A stretch of DNA of 64,000 nucleotides from Hymenobacter sp. GOD-10R (GCF_035609205.1 NZ_CP141184.1:4037001-4101000); one strand, 5' to 3'; positions 8,711 through 17,394 are shown, numbered from the stretch's first letter. The notes: generated by a model not told the origin, from the letters alone. Numbers and translations: made by a program.

Positions 8711-9868
8711 ATGCTCGCCATGGATTATCGGGGCCCCAAAAGGGTCCGTGCCAGTCAGAAGCCAATGCCGGAGATAAAGCACCCGCAGGATGCCATTGTC
8801 CGGGTTACTCGCACCTGCATTTGCGGTTCCGACCTGCACTTATATAACGGCAACGTGCCAGATACCCGCGTGGGCTCCACTTTTGGCCACGAGTTTACGG
8901 GCGTTGTCGTAGAAGTCGGCCCCGACGTGACCAAGGTAAAAGTGGGTGACCACGTCATTGTGCCGTTCAACGTGGCCTGCGGCGAGTGTCACTTCTGTAA
9001 GCAAGGCATGTTTGGTAACTGCCACGAATCGAATACCCAAGCTAGCGCCGTAGGCGGCATCTTCGGCTACTCGCATACAGCTGGTGGCTTCAACGGCGGC
9101 CAGGCCGAGTACGCTCGGGTACCCTATGCCAACGTGGGCCCTACGGTCATTCCCGAAGGCATGGACCCGGATGATGCCGTACTGCTAACCGACGTCGTAC
9201 CAACGGGTTATCAGGCCGCTGAAATGGCTGGCATCCAGCCCGGCGACACGGTTGTCGTGTTTGGTGCTGGGCCGGTTGGTATTATGGCGGCGCGCTGCTG
9301 CTGGCTGTTTGGCGCCGGCCGCGTGATCATCATCGATAAGGAAGATTACCGCTTAGAATTCGCGAAGAACTACGCCAATTGCGAAGCCTACAACTTCGAG
9401 AAGGACATGGACGATCCGGTGGTATTCATCAAGAAAGCCACTGACTTCATGGGTGCCGACTGCGTGATTGACGCAGTAGGCGCCGAAGCCGCCGGCAACG
9501 TGGCGCAAACTATCACGGGCCGCAAGCTGCTGCTCCAAGCTGGCTCGACTACTGCCCTGCACTGGGCTATCAACTCAGTGAAAAAAGGCGGCGTGGTATC
9601 GATTGTGGGCGTATATGGTCCTACCGACAACCTAGTGCCGATTGGTAACGTGCTGAATAAGGGCTTGACCATTCGGGCTAACCAAGCTTCGGTGAAGCGC
9701 CTGCTACCTAGGTTGATTGACCACATCCAGAACGGCATTATCAACCCGAAAGCGCTTATCACGCACCGCATTCCGCTGGAGGATGTGGCTGATGGCTACC
9801 GCATGTTCTCGGCCAAGCTGAACAACTGCATCAAGCCCATTCTCATTTCTCCCTCCGCTAACATCTAA
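8711..9868 (+). CDS. Zinc-dependent alcohol dehydrogenase (formaldehyde-dehydrogenase-like MDR family)
   Basis: 385-residue medium-chain dehydrogenase with a GroES-like N-terminal domain. Catalytic zinc ligands are in TCICGSDLHLY (Cys) and GHEFTGVV (His-Glu). The structural zinc loop is CGECHFCKQGMFGNC (four Cys). The Rossmann domain has VVVFGAGPVGIMAARC with the coenzyme-specifying acid in VIIIDKEDYRLEFA. The overall pattern fits the glutathione-independent formaldehyde/threonine dehydrogenase-like group (COG1063), but the substrate cannot be read from sequence. The start is the ATG giving MLAMDYRG; the ATG three codons later is possible. The next gene begins 12 bp after the stop, so they are probably co-transcribed. 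Confidence 0.9.
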   Translation: MLAMDYRGPKRVRASQKPMPEIKHPQDAIVRVTRTCICGSDLHLYNGNVPDTRVGSTFGHEFTGVVVEVGPDVTKVKVGDHVIVPFNVACGECHFCKQGMFGNCHESNTQASAVGGIFGYSHTAGGFNGGQAEYARVPYANVGPTVIPEGMDPDDAVLLTDVVPTGYQAAEMAGIQPGDTVVVFGAGPVGIMAARCCWLFGAGRVIIIDKEDYRLEFAKNYANCEAYNFEKDMDDPVVFIKKATDFMGADCVIDAVGAEAAGNVAQTITGRKLLLQAGSTTALHWAINSVKKGGVVSIVGVYGPTDNLVPIGNVLNKGLTIRANQASVKRLLPRLIDHIQNGIINPKALITHRIPLEDVADGYRMFSAKLNNCIKPILISPSANI

Positions 9869-9880
9869 CGCGAACTGACC

Positions 9881-10435
9881 ATGGAAAACACGGTGCTAGA
9901 TCCTCAGAAACTACCCGGTTGGGGCATAGATGCGAACCCCGAAAACGACCCTACGTACCCCATGCGCGAGCCGCGCCTGAACGTAACGCAGGACCCCGAC
10001 AGCAAACAGCGGCCCTCACAGCAGCCAGTTGATATTGAACTCCTGAAATCCATCGAGCGCGACCACATCTCCTCGGTATTTGGGGAAGCAGCGCCGCCAA
10101 GCGGACTCAGCGGCATGATCCGGCGCTGGGCGTTCAAATACAGCGAATCGAACTACGCCCACTGGCTGCCGCTCATTATGGCTGACCGTGTGAACGTGGT
10201 GGAAGGCGTGCTAAGCGACCTAGCTCACGGCAAGGTTCCCAACATCTTCGCCGAGAAAGGCTACAAGATGGAGTGGAAATACAACCGCGGACCCTTTGTG
10301 CTCAAGATGGCAACTATTGCCGCCGTAACTACTGGCGCCATCCTGTTGTTCACTTCCAAGGACAAGGATAAGCCGAGCAAGAGAGACAAGTACCGGTCGA
10401 GAGGTGGGCGTTCCTCACACTTTCCGTACGAGTAA
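9881..10435 (+). CDS. Unknown protein with one C-terminal membrane segment, paired with the dehydrogenase
   Basis: 184 residues; I do not recognise a named family. The N-terminal 60 residues are polar and proline-rich (LPGWGIDANPEND, QRPSQQPVDIE). The middle is predicted helical (WAFKYSESNYAHWLPLIMADRVNVVEG). Near residue 145 there is a single hydrophobic stretch, MATIAAVTTGAILLF, followed by a strongly basic tail (KDKDKPSKRDKYRSRGG). This suggests a tail-anchored inner-membrane protein with a positive cytoplasmic end. It starts 12 bp after the dehydrogenase stop and is followed by a terminator, so the two form a compact transcription unit. A supporting role for the dehydrogenase is only an inference. 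Confidence 0.75.
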   Translation: MENTVLDPQKLPGWGIDANPENDPTYPMREPRLNVTQDPDSKQRPSQQPVDIELLKSIERDHISSVFGEAAPPSGLSGMIRRWAFKYSESNYAHWLPLIMADRVNVVEGVLSDLAHGKVPNIFAEKGYKMEWKYNRGPFVLKMATIAAVTTGAILLFTSKDKDKPSKRDKYRSRGGRSSHFPYE

Positions 10436-10451
10436 TCGTTGCTAACTCCTC

Positions 10452-10488
10452 AAAAGGCCCCACTGAACCTAGGTTCGGTGGGCCTTTT
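10452..10488. terminator. Bidirectional terminator between convergent genes
   Basis: AAAAGGCCC...CACTGAACC and GGTTCGGTGGGCCTTTT form a strong stem centred on CCTAGG with A/T runs on both sides. It lies between the unknown membrane protein (plus) and the serine hydrolase (minus). Confidence 0.85.
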
Positions 10489-10517
10489 GCTTTTGGACTC
10501 GATGGCAAGGCAGCCAT

Positions 10518-12395
10518 TTACCACGTCCAGACGCGCACCCCAATCAGGCCGTGCATCAACAGCCAGCTTGCTAAGTAACCTAGGCCTAGCGTCATGAAAA
10601 CAAGTACGCTTTTGGTCCAGCGGCTGGATAGCGTTGACCACTGCCGCCACAGGAGCAGGACCTCTACTCCGGCCAGTCCAGCAAACAACAAAGTACCTAG
10701 GTAGATAGCGAGCGTCGTCGCGTTGACGGTGGCAAAAGCAAAGAAGTCTTCCTCGGGCCGCAACAATCGGCTGAGCGCCACCACCAAGGTCAGCGTAGCT
10801 AGCAGTGGCACCAAACGCACTGGAAGCTCCTGCCAACGAAGCTGCCTACACGCCGCCTGCCCTAGCCACCAGATTCCTGCTAGCACGGCACCCAACAGCG
10901 CTGATGCTCCTAGCAGCAGTAACCCTTGCTGCAAGCGCAAGCTTGCCAACGAAGCTTGTTGGTAGTAGGCGCCATCTTCCAGTATGATCGTTTTAACGCC
11001 TTCTGCATCAGTGCCTAGAGTTACGACTGGCGATGCTTGTTGCGGATTGCGGAACAAGCTGCTGCTCATCTGTACCAGCGTATCAAGCCGGCCACGGCCC
11101 CTTGTCAGCACGAGGGCATTGCCGGCTTGCGCGAGCTGCGCCCCACCCAGCAGGCGCTCTAGGAAGGCAAACCGCTGTTGTATTGGGTTGCTAGGTTGAT
11201 AAAAACCTAGGTACGGAGCCACGGCTTCGCTCGCCAACGGCACGACGGCAGGCAGCGTTGGTGCAGGCGCGTTGCGGGTCACGTACTCAGCTACTAGTTG
11301 CTCAATGCGGGCGCCGTTAAAGCCTCCATTCACCGCCAGCGCATAACCTACCCCTAGCTTCCGGCTGTATTGAAAGGCAGCATTGAAGCCGACCACCGCC
11401 CCGCGGTGACCATGAAAGATAAGATTGTGTGGAAGCGGGCTGGTATGGTTGCCGAAACCGTAGCCGGTGCGCATGCCAAGGCGGGAAGCCAGGGTGCTGT
11501 GCACCGTTTCCATATCTTGCAAATACGAGCTAGGTAGCCAAGGCGCACCATTGATCTGCCAGTCGTTCAGGTAAAAACGAATGAAGCGGGCCATGTCCTC
11601 AGCGGTAGAATTCAGGGCGCCATCAGCCCCATTACCTAGCATCACGAAGAGAGGCACCGGCACGGCTCTACCCTGCTTCATCACGTAGCCTTGGGCCTGC
11701 GGCGCAGATGCCTTGAGATGCAACGCGAAGTTGGTGCGCGCCATGCCCAAGGGTTGCAAAAGCTGCTGGCTGAGGTACGTATCCCAGGACTGCTTTGCTA
11801 GCTTTTCAATCAGATAGCCGAGCACGATGTAATCCGCGTTGGAATACGCCATTCGCTCGCCGGGCCGCCACCGGCTGACAAGTTGCTTTTGGAACGGCTG
11901 CACGGCAGCTAGGCCGTGCAGGTCTTGGCCCGAGAAGTTGAAGGCTTTGTTTAAGTACACGTCCTCAAAGCCAGCGGTGTGCTCCAGCAGATGCACCACA
12001 CGCACCGGGTTGGTTCCTTCCCATGCATTCTGAAACGGCACCTCGGGCGCTAGGTCATGAAGCTTATCGGAGAGACGAAGTTTGCCAGCGTGTACCAGGT
12101 GAAGGATGCCCAACGCCGTAAAGTTTTTGGTGATAGAGCCAAGCCGAAACTGCGTTTGCGCCGTGACCTTGACACGCGTTTGAAGGTTGGCCTCGCCAAA
12201 CCCACCGGCAAACAGCACGGAGTCCTTGGTGGCAATAGCGAGCATCAATCCCGGAATCTGCTCTTGCTCCATCACTTCCTGGATTCGGGCCTTGAGTTCA
12301 GGCAGATCTTTCGGCGCTTCCGCTGGCTGTGCTCGTTGGGCCAAGGAGCAGAAGCTAGCGCCAAGCAGTAAGAACAAGACGAACAAGTGTTTCAT
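10518..12395 (-). CDS. Serine hydrolase (class C beta-lactamase fold) fused to a C-terminal membrane domain
   Basis: 625 residues. A signal peptide (MKHLFVLFLLLGASFCSLAQ) is followed by a beta-lactamase-like domain at about residues 30-370. The nucleophile motif SxxK is in LGSITKNFT, the YxN motif in MAYSNADYIVLGY, and the third motif is HGHRGAVVGF. After a linker, the last 140 residues carry about four hydrophobic segments (LLLLGASALLGAVLAG, LLATLTLVVALS, LAIYLGTLLFAGLAG, VFMTLGLGYLASWLLM). The hydrolase is therefore probably periplasmic and tethered to the membrane. Family members include D-peptidases, esterases and penicillin-binding-like proteins; the substrate cannot be assigned and true beta-lactamase activity is unlikely. 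Confidence 0.88.
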   Translation of the reverse strand: MKHLFVLFLLLGASFCSLAQRAQPAEAPKDLPELKARIQEVMEQEQIPGLMLAIATKDSVLFAGGFGEANLQTRVKVTAQTQFRLGSITKNFTALGILHLVHAGKLRLSDKLHDLAPEVPFQNAWEGTNPVRVVHLLEHTAGFEDVYLNKAFNFSGQDLHGLAAVQPFQKQLVSRWRPGERMAYSNADYIVLGYLIEKLAKQSWDTYLSQQLLQPLGMARTNFALHLKASAPQAQGYVMKQGRAVPVPLFVMLGNGADGALNSTAEDMARFIRFYLNDWQINGAPWLPSSYLQDMETVHSTLASRLGMRTGYGFGNHTSPLPHNLIFHGHRGAVVGFNAAFQYSRKLGVGYALAVNGGFNGARIEQLVAEYVTRNAPAPTLPAVVPLASEAVAPYLGFYQPSNPIQQRFAFLERLLGGAQLAQAGNALVLTRGRGRLDTLVQMSSSLFRNPQQASPVVTLGTDAEGVKTIILEDGAYYQQASLASLRLQQGLLLLGASALLGAVLAGIWWLGQAACRQLRWQELPVRLVPLLATLTLVVALSRLLRPEEDFFAFATVNATTLAIYLGTLLFAGLAGVEVLLLWRQWSTLSSRWTKSVLVFMTLGLGYLASWLLMHGLIGVRVWTW

Positions 12396-12591
12396 AGCGG
12401 TTGAGGACGAAGAGGTTGAATCACAGCCGGAAAGTAGCCAGGCAGCATTCCTACCTAGCCCCGAAATGCGCCAACGGGGTCTTTTCAGCCGCCAGCGCTT
12501 CTACTCCCGCCTAAGCGCGACTTGCAGCGGCGTTGGCGGCTCTTTTGCGAGCGTTGACGGAAATCCAGCGCAGCATTTGAGCTGATTTCGA

Positions 12592-12599
12592 TAGTTTGC
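12592..12599 (+). promoter_or_regulatory. Possible -7 box upstream of the histidine kinase
   Basis: TAGTTTGC, close to the Bacteroidota -7 consensus TAnnTTTG, lies 33 bp before the proposed kinase start. No clear -33 box was found at the usual spacing. Confidence 0.3.
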
Positions 12600-12631
12600 C
12601 AGGGCAACCTTCCTCCTGGTTTTGCGCACTC

Positions 12632-13657
12632 ATGGCCCGTTACCGCACCCTGCTCAACCACCTAGCTTTCTGGACTCTATTTCTGGGCGTAGCGGTTGTG
12701 TTCGACACCATTGCGCGAAACCAGGGCGCGTTCAGTGCTTGGCTGTATTTGCGCCAGTTTACGGATCTTTTCACCCTAGCCCGACTGGGGCGCGTTATGT
12801 TCACCTTCTACCTGAGTTTGTGGGTGTTCACGCGGTTCTTCTTCCCCCGCCAGGTGGTCGTTATTCTCTTGCAGATCTTGCTACTCGGCGTTTTCGATTC
12901 GGTGCTGGGGTATGTTCTAGAGCAGAAAATAATTGGGCCGCTCACCGGCCAATGGTTCTCGCCGCCGGGTACGCCGGTGCTAGGGTTCACCCTGCGCGAC
13001 CTGACTACCAGCTGGTTGTATGTGCTACTAGCCTTTCTGTTCAAGCACTTGCGCGACCAGCGGCGTACCGAAGCCTTGCAGAACGAGAAGAACGCATTGG
13101 AGCTAGCTTACCTGAAATCGCAACTCAACCCGCATTTCCTGTTCAACACCCTCAACAACCTCTACGGCCTAGCCCTCACCGAGCCCGAGCGCACGCCCGA
13201 CGTAGTGCTGAAGCTAGCCGAGCTAATGCGCTACGTGCTGTATGAGTCGAACGAGCACTACGTGCCGCTCACGAAGGAAATTGACTACCTAACTAGCTAC
13301 ATCGGCCTGGAAAAGCTGCGGCACGAAGGTGAGGTTCATGTTGATTTCAGGGTAACAGGGGCCGTCAGCCACCTTCGCATTGCCCCGCTCCTGCTAATCT
13401 GCTTTGTGGAGAATGCCTTCAAGCACGGCACCGTCACCGATGCCACTTACCCCGTTGCATTGCACCTGACGGCCTCCGGAGACACGCTCACCTTCACGAC
13501 GCGCAACCGCATCGTACCCAAACAAAAAGACCCGGTGGGAGGCATTGGTCTACCTAGCGTGCGGCGCCGACTAGCCCTGCTCTACCCTGACCAGCACAAG
13601 CTAGCTACTGGCCAAGAAAACGATATTTTCCGGTGCCATTTGGAGCTAACTACCTAG
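12632..13657 (+). CDS. LytS/YehU-type sensor histidine kinase
   Basis: Membrane sensor kinase of the His_kinase (PF06580) class. The ATG at 12632 (MARYRTLL) is preferred over one at 12596 because it removes a leader without family character. The N-terminal 130 residues carry about four hydrophobic segments (LAFWTLFLGVAVVF, MFTFYLSLWVFTRFF, VVILLQILLLGVF, WLYVLLAFLF). A coiled linker leads to the phosphoacceptor motif QLNPHFLFNTLNNLYGLAL (His-Phe). The ATP-binding region has LLLICFVENAFKHG and GGIGLPSVRRRLALLYP. The LytTR response regulator follows 28 bp downstream on the same strand. The stimulus is unknown. Confidence 0.93.
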   Translation: MARYRTLLNHLAFWTLFLGVAVVFDTIARNQGAFSAWLYLRQFTDLFTLARLGRVMFTFYLSLWVFTRFFFPRQVVVILLQILLLGVFDSVLGYVLEQKIIGPLTGQWFSPPGTPVLGFTLRDLTTSWLYVLLAFLFKHLRDQRRTEALQNEKNALELAYLKSQLNPHFLFNTLNNLYGLALTEPERTPDVVLKLAELMRYVLYESNEHYVPLTKEIDYLTSYIGLEKLRHEGEVHVDFRVTGAVSHLRIAPLLLICFVENAFKHGTVTDATYPVALHLTASGDTLTFTTRNRIVPKQKDPVGGIGLPSVRRRLALLYPDQHKLATGQENDIFRCHLELTT

Positions 13658-13685
13658 CTAGCTGTCCATCTTTCTTGATTAGGTT

Positions 13686-14387
13686 ATGCTGAAACTGAAT
13701 GTCTTAGCCATCGATGACGAGCCCCTTGCCCTGCGCGTCATCACGAGCCACGTGCGGCAAATTCCGTTTTTGCACTTGGTAGGCACCACGACGCAGCCTT
13801 TAGACGGGCTCATGCGCGTGCAGCAAGGCGGCATCGATTTGGTATTTCTTGATATTCAGATGGCTACGCTCACCGGACTACAGTTTCTCCACCTCCTGCA
13901 AGGCAAATGTGCCGTCATTCTCACCACCGCCTACCCGCAATATGCCCTTGATGGCTATGAGTATGCCGTGGCCGATTACCTGCTCAAGCCCATTGCGTTC
14001 GACCGTTTGCTGAAAGCCGCGCAACGCGTATATGCCCAAGCTGCCACTCGGCCAACACCTAGCCCGCCGGAGCTGCCCAAGTGCTTGTTCGTGAAGACCG
14101 ACCACCGTTTGGTAAAGGTTGATTACGCTGACCTCTGGCACATTGAGGGTGGCAAGGACTACGCTACCGTTGTTACCAGCACCGAAAAGCTCCTGACGCT
14201 GATCAGCTTAAATCAGCTCGCCGAGCAGCTGCCGCACCCGCAGTTCTTGCGCGTGCATAAGTCGTACATCGTGGCCTTGGACAAGATCAGCGTGGTAGAG
14301 CGCCAACGCATTTACACCGACAAGGCTGTGATACCCATCGGTGACACGTACCGGGCGGCATTTACCAGAGTGGTAGAGGGGCGCTAA
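13686..14387 (+). CDS. LytTR-family response regulator
   Basis: 233 residues. The receiver domain spans residues 1-120: the acidic pocket is AIDDEP, the phosphoacceptor Asp is in DLVFLDIQM, the switch Thr in ILTTAYPQYALDGY and the conserved Lys in YLLKPIAFDRL. A LytTR DNA-binding domain follows at about residues 135-230 (DLWHIEGGKDYATVV, FLRVHKSYIVALDKI, IPIGDTYR). It is paired with the upstream kinase and probably controls a few promoters with paired LytTR sites. Its targets are not evident; the adjacent S41 peptidase is a candidate only by position. Confidence 0.95.
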   Translation: MLKLNVLAIDDEPLALRVITSHVRQIPFLHLVGTTTQPLDGLMRVQQGGIDLVFLDIQMATLTGLQFLHLLQGKCAVILTTAYPQYALDGYEYAVADYLLKPIAFDRLLKAAQRVYAQAATRPTPSPPELPKCLFVKTDHRLVKVDYADLWHIEGGKDYATVVTSTEKLLTLISLNQLAEQLPHPQFLRVHKSYIVALDKISVVERQRIYTDKAVIPIGDTYRAAFTRVVEGR

Positions 14388-14600
14388 GCAAACCTAGCTT
14401 CCGGTAGGACGAAGTGCGACATGCCTTATCCGTTGGAAGTTGGCTTTAATCTGCTGTGTCAACAGCTAGCTTCATAATAGCTGCTGCTTGGCTGATAGAG
14501 TCCTGATAGCCTATGTGTTGCCTTACGCTTCTATGCGGATTGATAAGAAAGCAACGCTATATTGACCGGCCAATAGCTCCTCTCAGACGTTCTTTTTGCT

Positions 14601-15965
14601 ATGAAGCCTCTTGCTTTGCTGCCTTTGCTAGCCTTGTCCTACCTATCGCACGCCCAAGCGCCACAGCCCTTATTCGCCCAACCTACTCCGGCTCAGGCGA
14701 AAGCCGATGAAAAGCTCTTCAACAGCAAGGCGTGGAACACGCCTTACAAAACCAACCTGAGCGAAGACGAGAAAGTAGCTGGCTTGTCGAAGTTTTGGGC
14801 AGAGGCCAAGTACAATTTTGCCTTCTTCGACAAGGTTCCGACCCTCTCATGGGATAGTCTTTATCTAGCTTACCTGCCCAAGGTGCGCGCTACCACTTCC
14901 ATGCTGCGCTATTATGAAGTGTTGCAGGAAATGTGCGCTCAGCTTCACGATGGGCATAGCAATGTGTACCCGCCCGAGGAGCTTTTTGCGGAAGCCTTCG
15001 AAGCACCACCCGTTCGTACGGCCCTTATTGAAGGCAAAGTAGTTCTAACTGAGGTCCGTAGCCCTAGCTTGCGCCAACAGGGCGTGGTACCAGGGGTAGA
15101 AGTGCTAGCCATCGATGGCGTGCCTGTACGAACATACGCTCAGCAGCGGATAGCGCCTTACCAAAGCGCTTCTACGTCGCAAGACCGCGAGATGCGGACC
15201 TATTCCGCGCGCCTTTTAGCGGGTGCCGCCAACCAGCCCGTCACGCTGTCATTGCAAGATGCGAAAGGCCGCCAGTTTACCCGAACCCTAGCCCGCAGCG
15301 GCTACTCGGATGCCCAGAGCAACCAGCCGCCGCTGTTAGAAGTCAAGGTTCTGAAGGGCAACATTGGCTACGTAGCACTCAACTCTTTTGCCGACAAGGC
15401 CTTGCTGACCCAGTTCGCGGATGCCTACCCACAACTAAAACAAACCAAAGCCCTTATCCTCGATGTGCGCCGCAATGGCGGCGGCAACAGCGACATCGGC
15501 TTTAGTATTCTGAAGTATTTGCTCGACAAGCCTTTCCAAACCACCGTGTGGCACACTCGCGACTATCGGCCTTCGTACCGACCTTGGGAACTGCCCGAGC
15601 TATGGTACGGGGAAGCCGAAGCGCCCGTATCACCCCAGGGTGCCACTCCCTACGCCGGAAAAGTAGTGGTGCTGACTAGCGCCCGCACGTTCTCGGCCGC
15701 CGAGGACTTTGCCGTGGCCTTCGATTACGCGAAGCGTGGCCTCATCATCGGCGAGCCTACGGGCGGCAGCACCGGTCAGCCATTGTCCTTTAGCTTGCCC
15801 GGTGGCGGCTCAGCCCGTGTGTGCACCAAGCGCGACACCTACCCTGACGGGAAGGAGTTCGTCGGGGTAGGCGTGCAACCCCAGCGCGTGGTGCATCCTA
15901 CCATCAGCGATGTGCGCGCTGGGCGTGATACCGTGTTGGAATCAGCCCTACACGAAATTCACTAG
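14601..15965 (+). CDS. S41-family (tail-specific-like) serine peptidase, secreted
   Basis: 454 residues with a signal peptide (MKPLALLPLLALSYLSHAQA). An N-terminal helical region (FWAEAKYNFAFFDKVP, LHDGHSNVYPP) resembles S41 proteins of the tricorn-core/IRBP type. A PDZ-like segment follows (VVPGVEVLAIDGVPV). The catalytic domain contains ALILDVRRNGGGNSDIGF and VVLTSARTFSAAEDFAVAF, where the Ser of FSAAEDF is the expected nucleophile, then GEPTGGSTGQPLSFSLPGGG. Probable role is periplasmic or extracellular peptide degradation. It begins 213 bp after the response regulator, so it may be a separate transcript. Confidence 0.88.
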   Translation: MKPLALLPLLALSYLSHAQAPQPLFAQPTPAQAKADEKLFNSKAWNTPYKTNLSEDEKVAGLSKFWAEAKYNFAFFDKVPTLSWDSLYLAYLPKVRATTSMLRYYEVLQEMCAQLHDGHSNVYPPEELFAEAFEAPPVRTALIEGKVVLTEVRSPSLRQQGVVPGVEVLAIDGVPVRTYAQQRIAPYQSASTSQDREMRTYSARLLAGAANQPVTLSLQDAKGRQFTRTLARSGYSDAQSNQPPLLEVKVLKGNIGYVALNSFADKALLTQFADAYPQLKQTKALILDVRRNGGGNSDIGFSILKYLLDKPFQTTVWHTRDYRPSYRPWELPELWYGEAEAPVSPQGATPYAGKVVVLTSARTFSAAEDFAVAFDYAKRGLIIGEPTGGSTGQPLSFSLPGGGSARVCTKRDTYPDGKEFVGVGVQPQRVVHPTISDVRAGRDTVLESALHEIH

Positions 15966-16113
15966 TAGTGTAAACCTAGGTTGCTTAGGCTACTCTAGTG
16001 CCTGTTAGCTAGACACTTGCAGGTGCATTGAGCGTTGCTTAGGAAACAACAAAATACTTGAATAAGACTGCTCATTTGCTTAAAAGCGCCTAATGGGCGC
16101 CAGAACGGCATCC

Positions 16114-16473
16114 CTACACCGACACCGCATTGCCCGCTTCTAAGCGCTGCTGATGCTGCAGGCCCCACGCTTTCAGGACCTCAATGACGGGGTCGAGCGT
16201 GCGCGCATAGGGTAGCGCGTGGTATTCGACCAGCACCGGCGGACCGGGGTGCACCGTGCGAGCAATGAACTGGTGAGCTTCTAAATCCTTCAACTCCTTG
16301 GCCAGCACTTTGGTGGAGATACCCGGCACGCTGCGCTCCAAGCCGCGGAAATGCCGGGTGCCGGCATTGAGCGCCACAATGATTTGCAGCTTCCACTTGC
16401 CATTCACGACCAGCAGCGCGTTGCGCAAGGCCTGCATCGTTTGGACACATTCAGAGATTTCGGGTTTAGTCAT
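16114..16473 (-). CDS. HxlR-family winged-helix transcriptional regulator
   Basis: 119 residues from the ATG at 16473 (MTKPEI); an upstream ATG at 16500 is possible. It shows the HxlR pattern: a single N-terminal Cys (SECVQTMQALRNAL), GKWKLQIIVALNAGTRHFRGLER, then ISTKVLAKELKDLEAHQFIAR and a wing region ending in a short helix (VIEVLKAWG). Members such as YodB use the N-terminal Cys to sense quinones or diamide and repress azoreductase or nitroreductase genes. The divergently transcribed neighbour here is an azoreductase, and two palindromes lie between them, so a redox-responsive repressor of that gene is the likely role. Confidence 0.9.
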   Translation of the reverse strand: MTKPEISECVQTMQALRNALLVVNGKWKLQIIVALNAGTRHFRGLERSVPGISTKVLAKELKDLEAHQFIARTVHPGPPVLVEYHALPYARTLDPVIEVLKAWGLQHQQRLEAGNAVSV

Positions 16474-16508
16474 GGAAGTAGAGGGAAGGTTACAAGGCAT
16501 TACTAGGT

Positions 16509-16530
16509 CTGATTACCTGCTGGTAATCAG
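16509..16530. promoter_or_regulatory. Palindromic operator candidate 1 (HxlR/azoreductase)
   Basis: CTGATTACC (16509-16517), 4-nt spacer, GGTAATCAG (16522-16530): a perfect inverted repeat 36 bp upstream of the HxlR start, in the divergent intergenic region. The half-site GTAATC is shared with the second palindrome and recurs alone at 16542-16547. Confidence 0.65.
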
Positions 16531-16580
16531 GCTACCAGGGCGTAATCTGAAGTGGCGGCAAGGTACAAACAAACGTTTGA

Positions 16581-16602
16581 CTGATTACTTGAGGTAATCT
16601 GA
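16581..16602. promoter_or_regulatory. Palindromic operator candidate 2 (HxlR/azoreductase)
   Basis: CTGATTAC, spacer TTGAG, GTAATCTG: the same GATTAC/GTAATC half-sites as operator candidate 1, with centres about 71 bp apart. It lies about 105 bp before the azoreductase start. Repetition of the half-sites in a short divergent region supports regulator binding. Confidence 0.6.
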
Positions 16603-16707
16603 GTACCAAACTACACGCTTGGCTACTCAGTGGGTGGGCAGTCGTTCGTGGTCGGTAGGCCACGGGCAGCTAGCTCGCAGTGTATCACCTCTTTTACTCC
16701 CTTTTTT

Positions 16708-17304
16708 ATGCAGATTCTGCAAATCATTTCCAGCGCCCGTGGTGCTGAGTCGTACAGCACGCAACTCAGCCAGGGCATCATCGACAAGCTGTTGGCCGCC
16801 CAGCCCGGCAGCAGTGTCGTCGTGCGCGACGTGGCCAAGGCCCCATTCCCACACCTTGAAGAGGCGCACCTCCAAGCCTACTTCACGCCCGCCGAGGGCC
16901 GCTCGCCCGAGCAACAGGAAGCCGTGCGTCACTCCGACGAGGCCATTGCACAAGTCATGGCCGCTGATGTTCTGGTCATTGGAGTACCGTTCTACAACTT
17001 CAGCATTGCCTCCTCGCTCAAGTCGTGGCTCGACCATCTCACGCGGGCGAACATCACCTTCCGCTACACGCCCACCGGCCCGGAGGGGCTTATCAAAGGC
17101 AAGAAGGTATACCTAGCCCTGGCCAGCGGCGGCATCTACTCCGAAGGGCCGATGCAACCTTATGATTTTGCCACACCTTACCTGCGCTGGATGCTCGCCT
17201 TCCTTGGTCTGACCGACGTAACCGTGGCCAGGGCCGAAGGGGTTAAGCTGCCCGAGTTTCAACCTACTGCCTTGCAAAAGGGCATTGACAGCGTAGCCGT
17301 ATAA
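16708..17304 (+). CDS. azoR: FMN-dependent NADH-azoreductase
   Basis: 198 residues from the ATG at 16708 (MQILQIISSARG); the frame extends upstream to 16630, but the leader has no flavodoxin-like character and would cover an operator-containing region. The flavodoxin-like fold shows the FMN phosphate loop SSARGAESYSTQLS, the flavin-contact motif VPFYNFSIASSLKSWLDH and the conserved VYLALASGGIYSEG. AzoR enzymes reduce azo compounds and quinones with NADH and protect against quinone stress. Divergent to an HxlR regulator and followed by a strong hairpin terminator, so probably a monocistronic inducible gene. Confidence 0.93.
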   Translation: MQILQIISSARGAESYSTQLSQGIIDKLLAAQPGSSVVVRDVAKAPFPHLEEAHLQAYFTPAEGRSPEQQEAVRHSDEAIAQVMAADVLVIGVPFYNFSIASSLKSWLDHLTRANITFRYTPTGPEGLIKGKKVYLALASGGIYSEGPMQPYDFATPYLRWMLAFLGLTDVTVARAEGVKLPEFQPTALQKGIDSVAV

Positions 17305-17343
17305 AGGAGCAATAAAGCAGCGCTGAAGAAGCGTTCTGCCAAT

Positions 17344-17394
17344 AATTGGTCCCAGTCGTTGCTCTCTCAACCGGAGCAATGGCTGGGACCAATT
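17344..17394 (+). terminator. Hairpin terminator after azoR
   Basis: AATTGGTCCCAG (17344-17355) pairs perfectly with CTGGGACCAATT (17383-17394), with a second helix inside (GTTGCTC/GGAGCAAT). It is 40 bp past the azoR stop. A weak T-rich stretch follows. Confidence 0.75.

Noticed and set aside
8466..8765. A 99-codon minus-strand ORF overlapping the dehydrogenase start
   Set aside because: No protein-like composition, and it overlaps a well-supported gene start in the opposite direction.
10518..12395. True class C beta-lactamase
   Set aside because: The motif set fits the wider serine-hydrolase family, and the C-terminal membrane domain is not a feature of AmpC-type enzymes.
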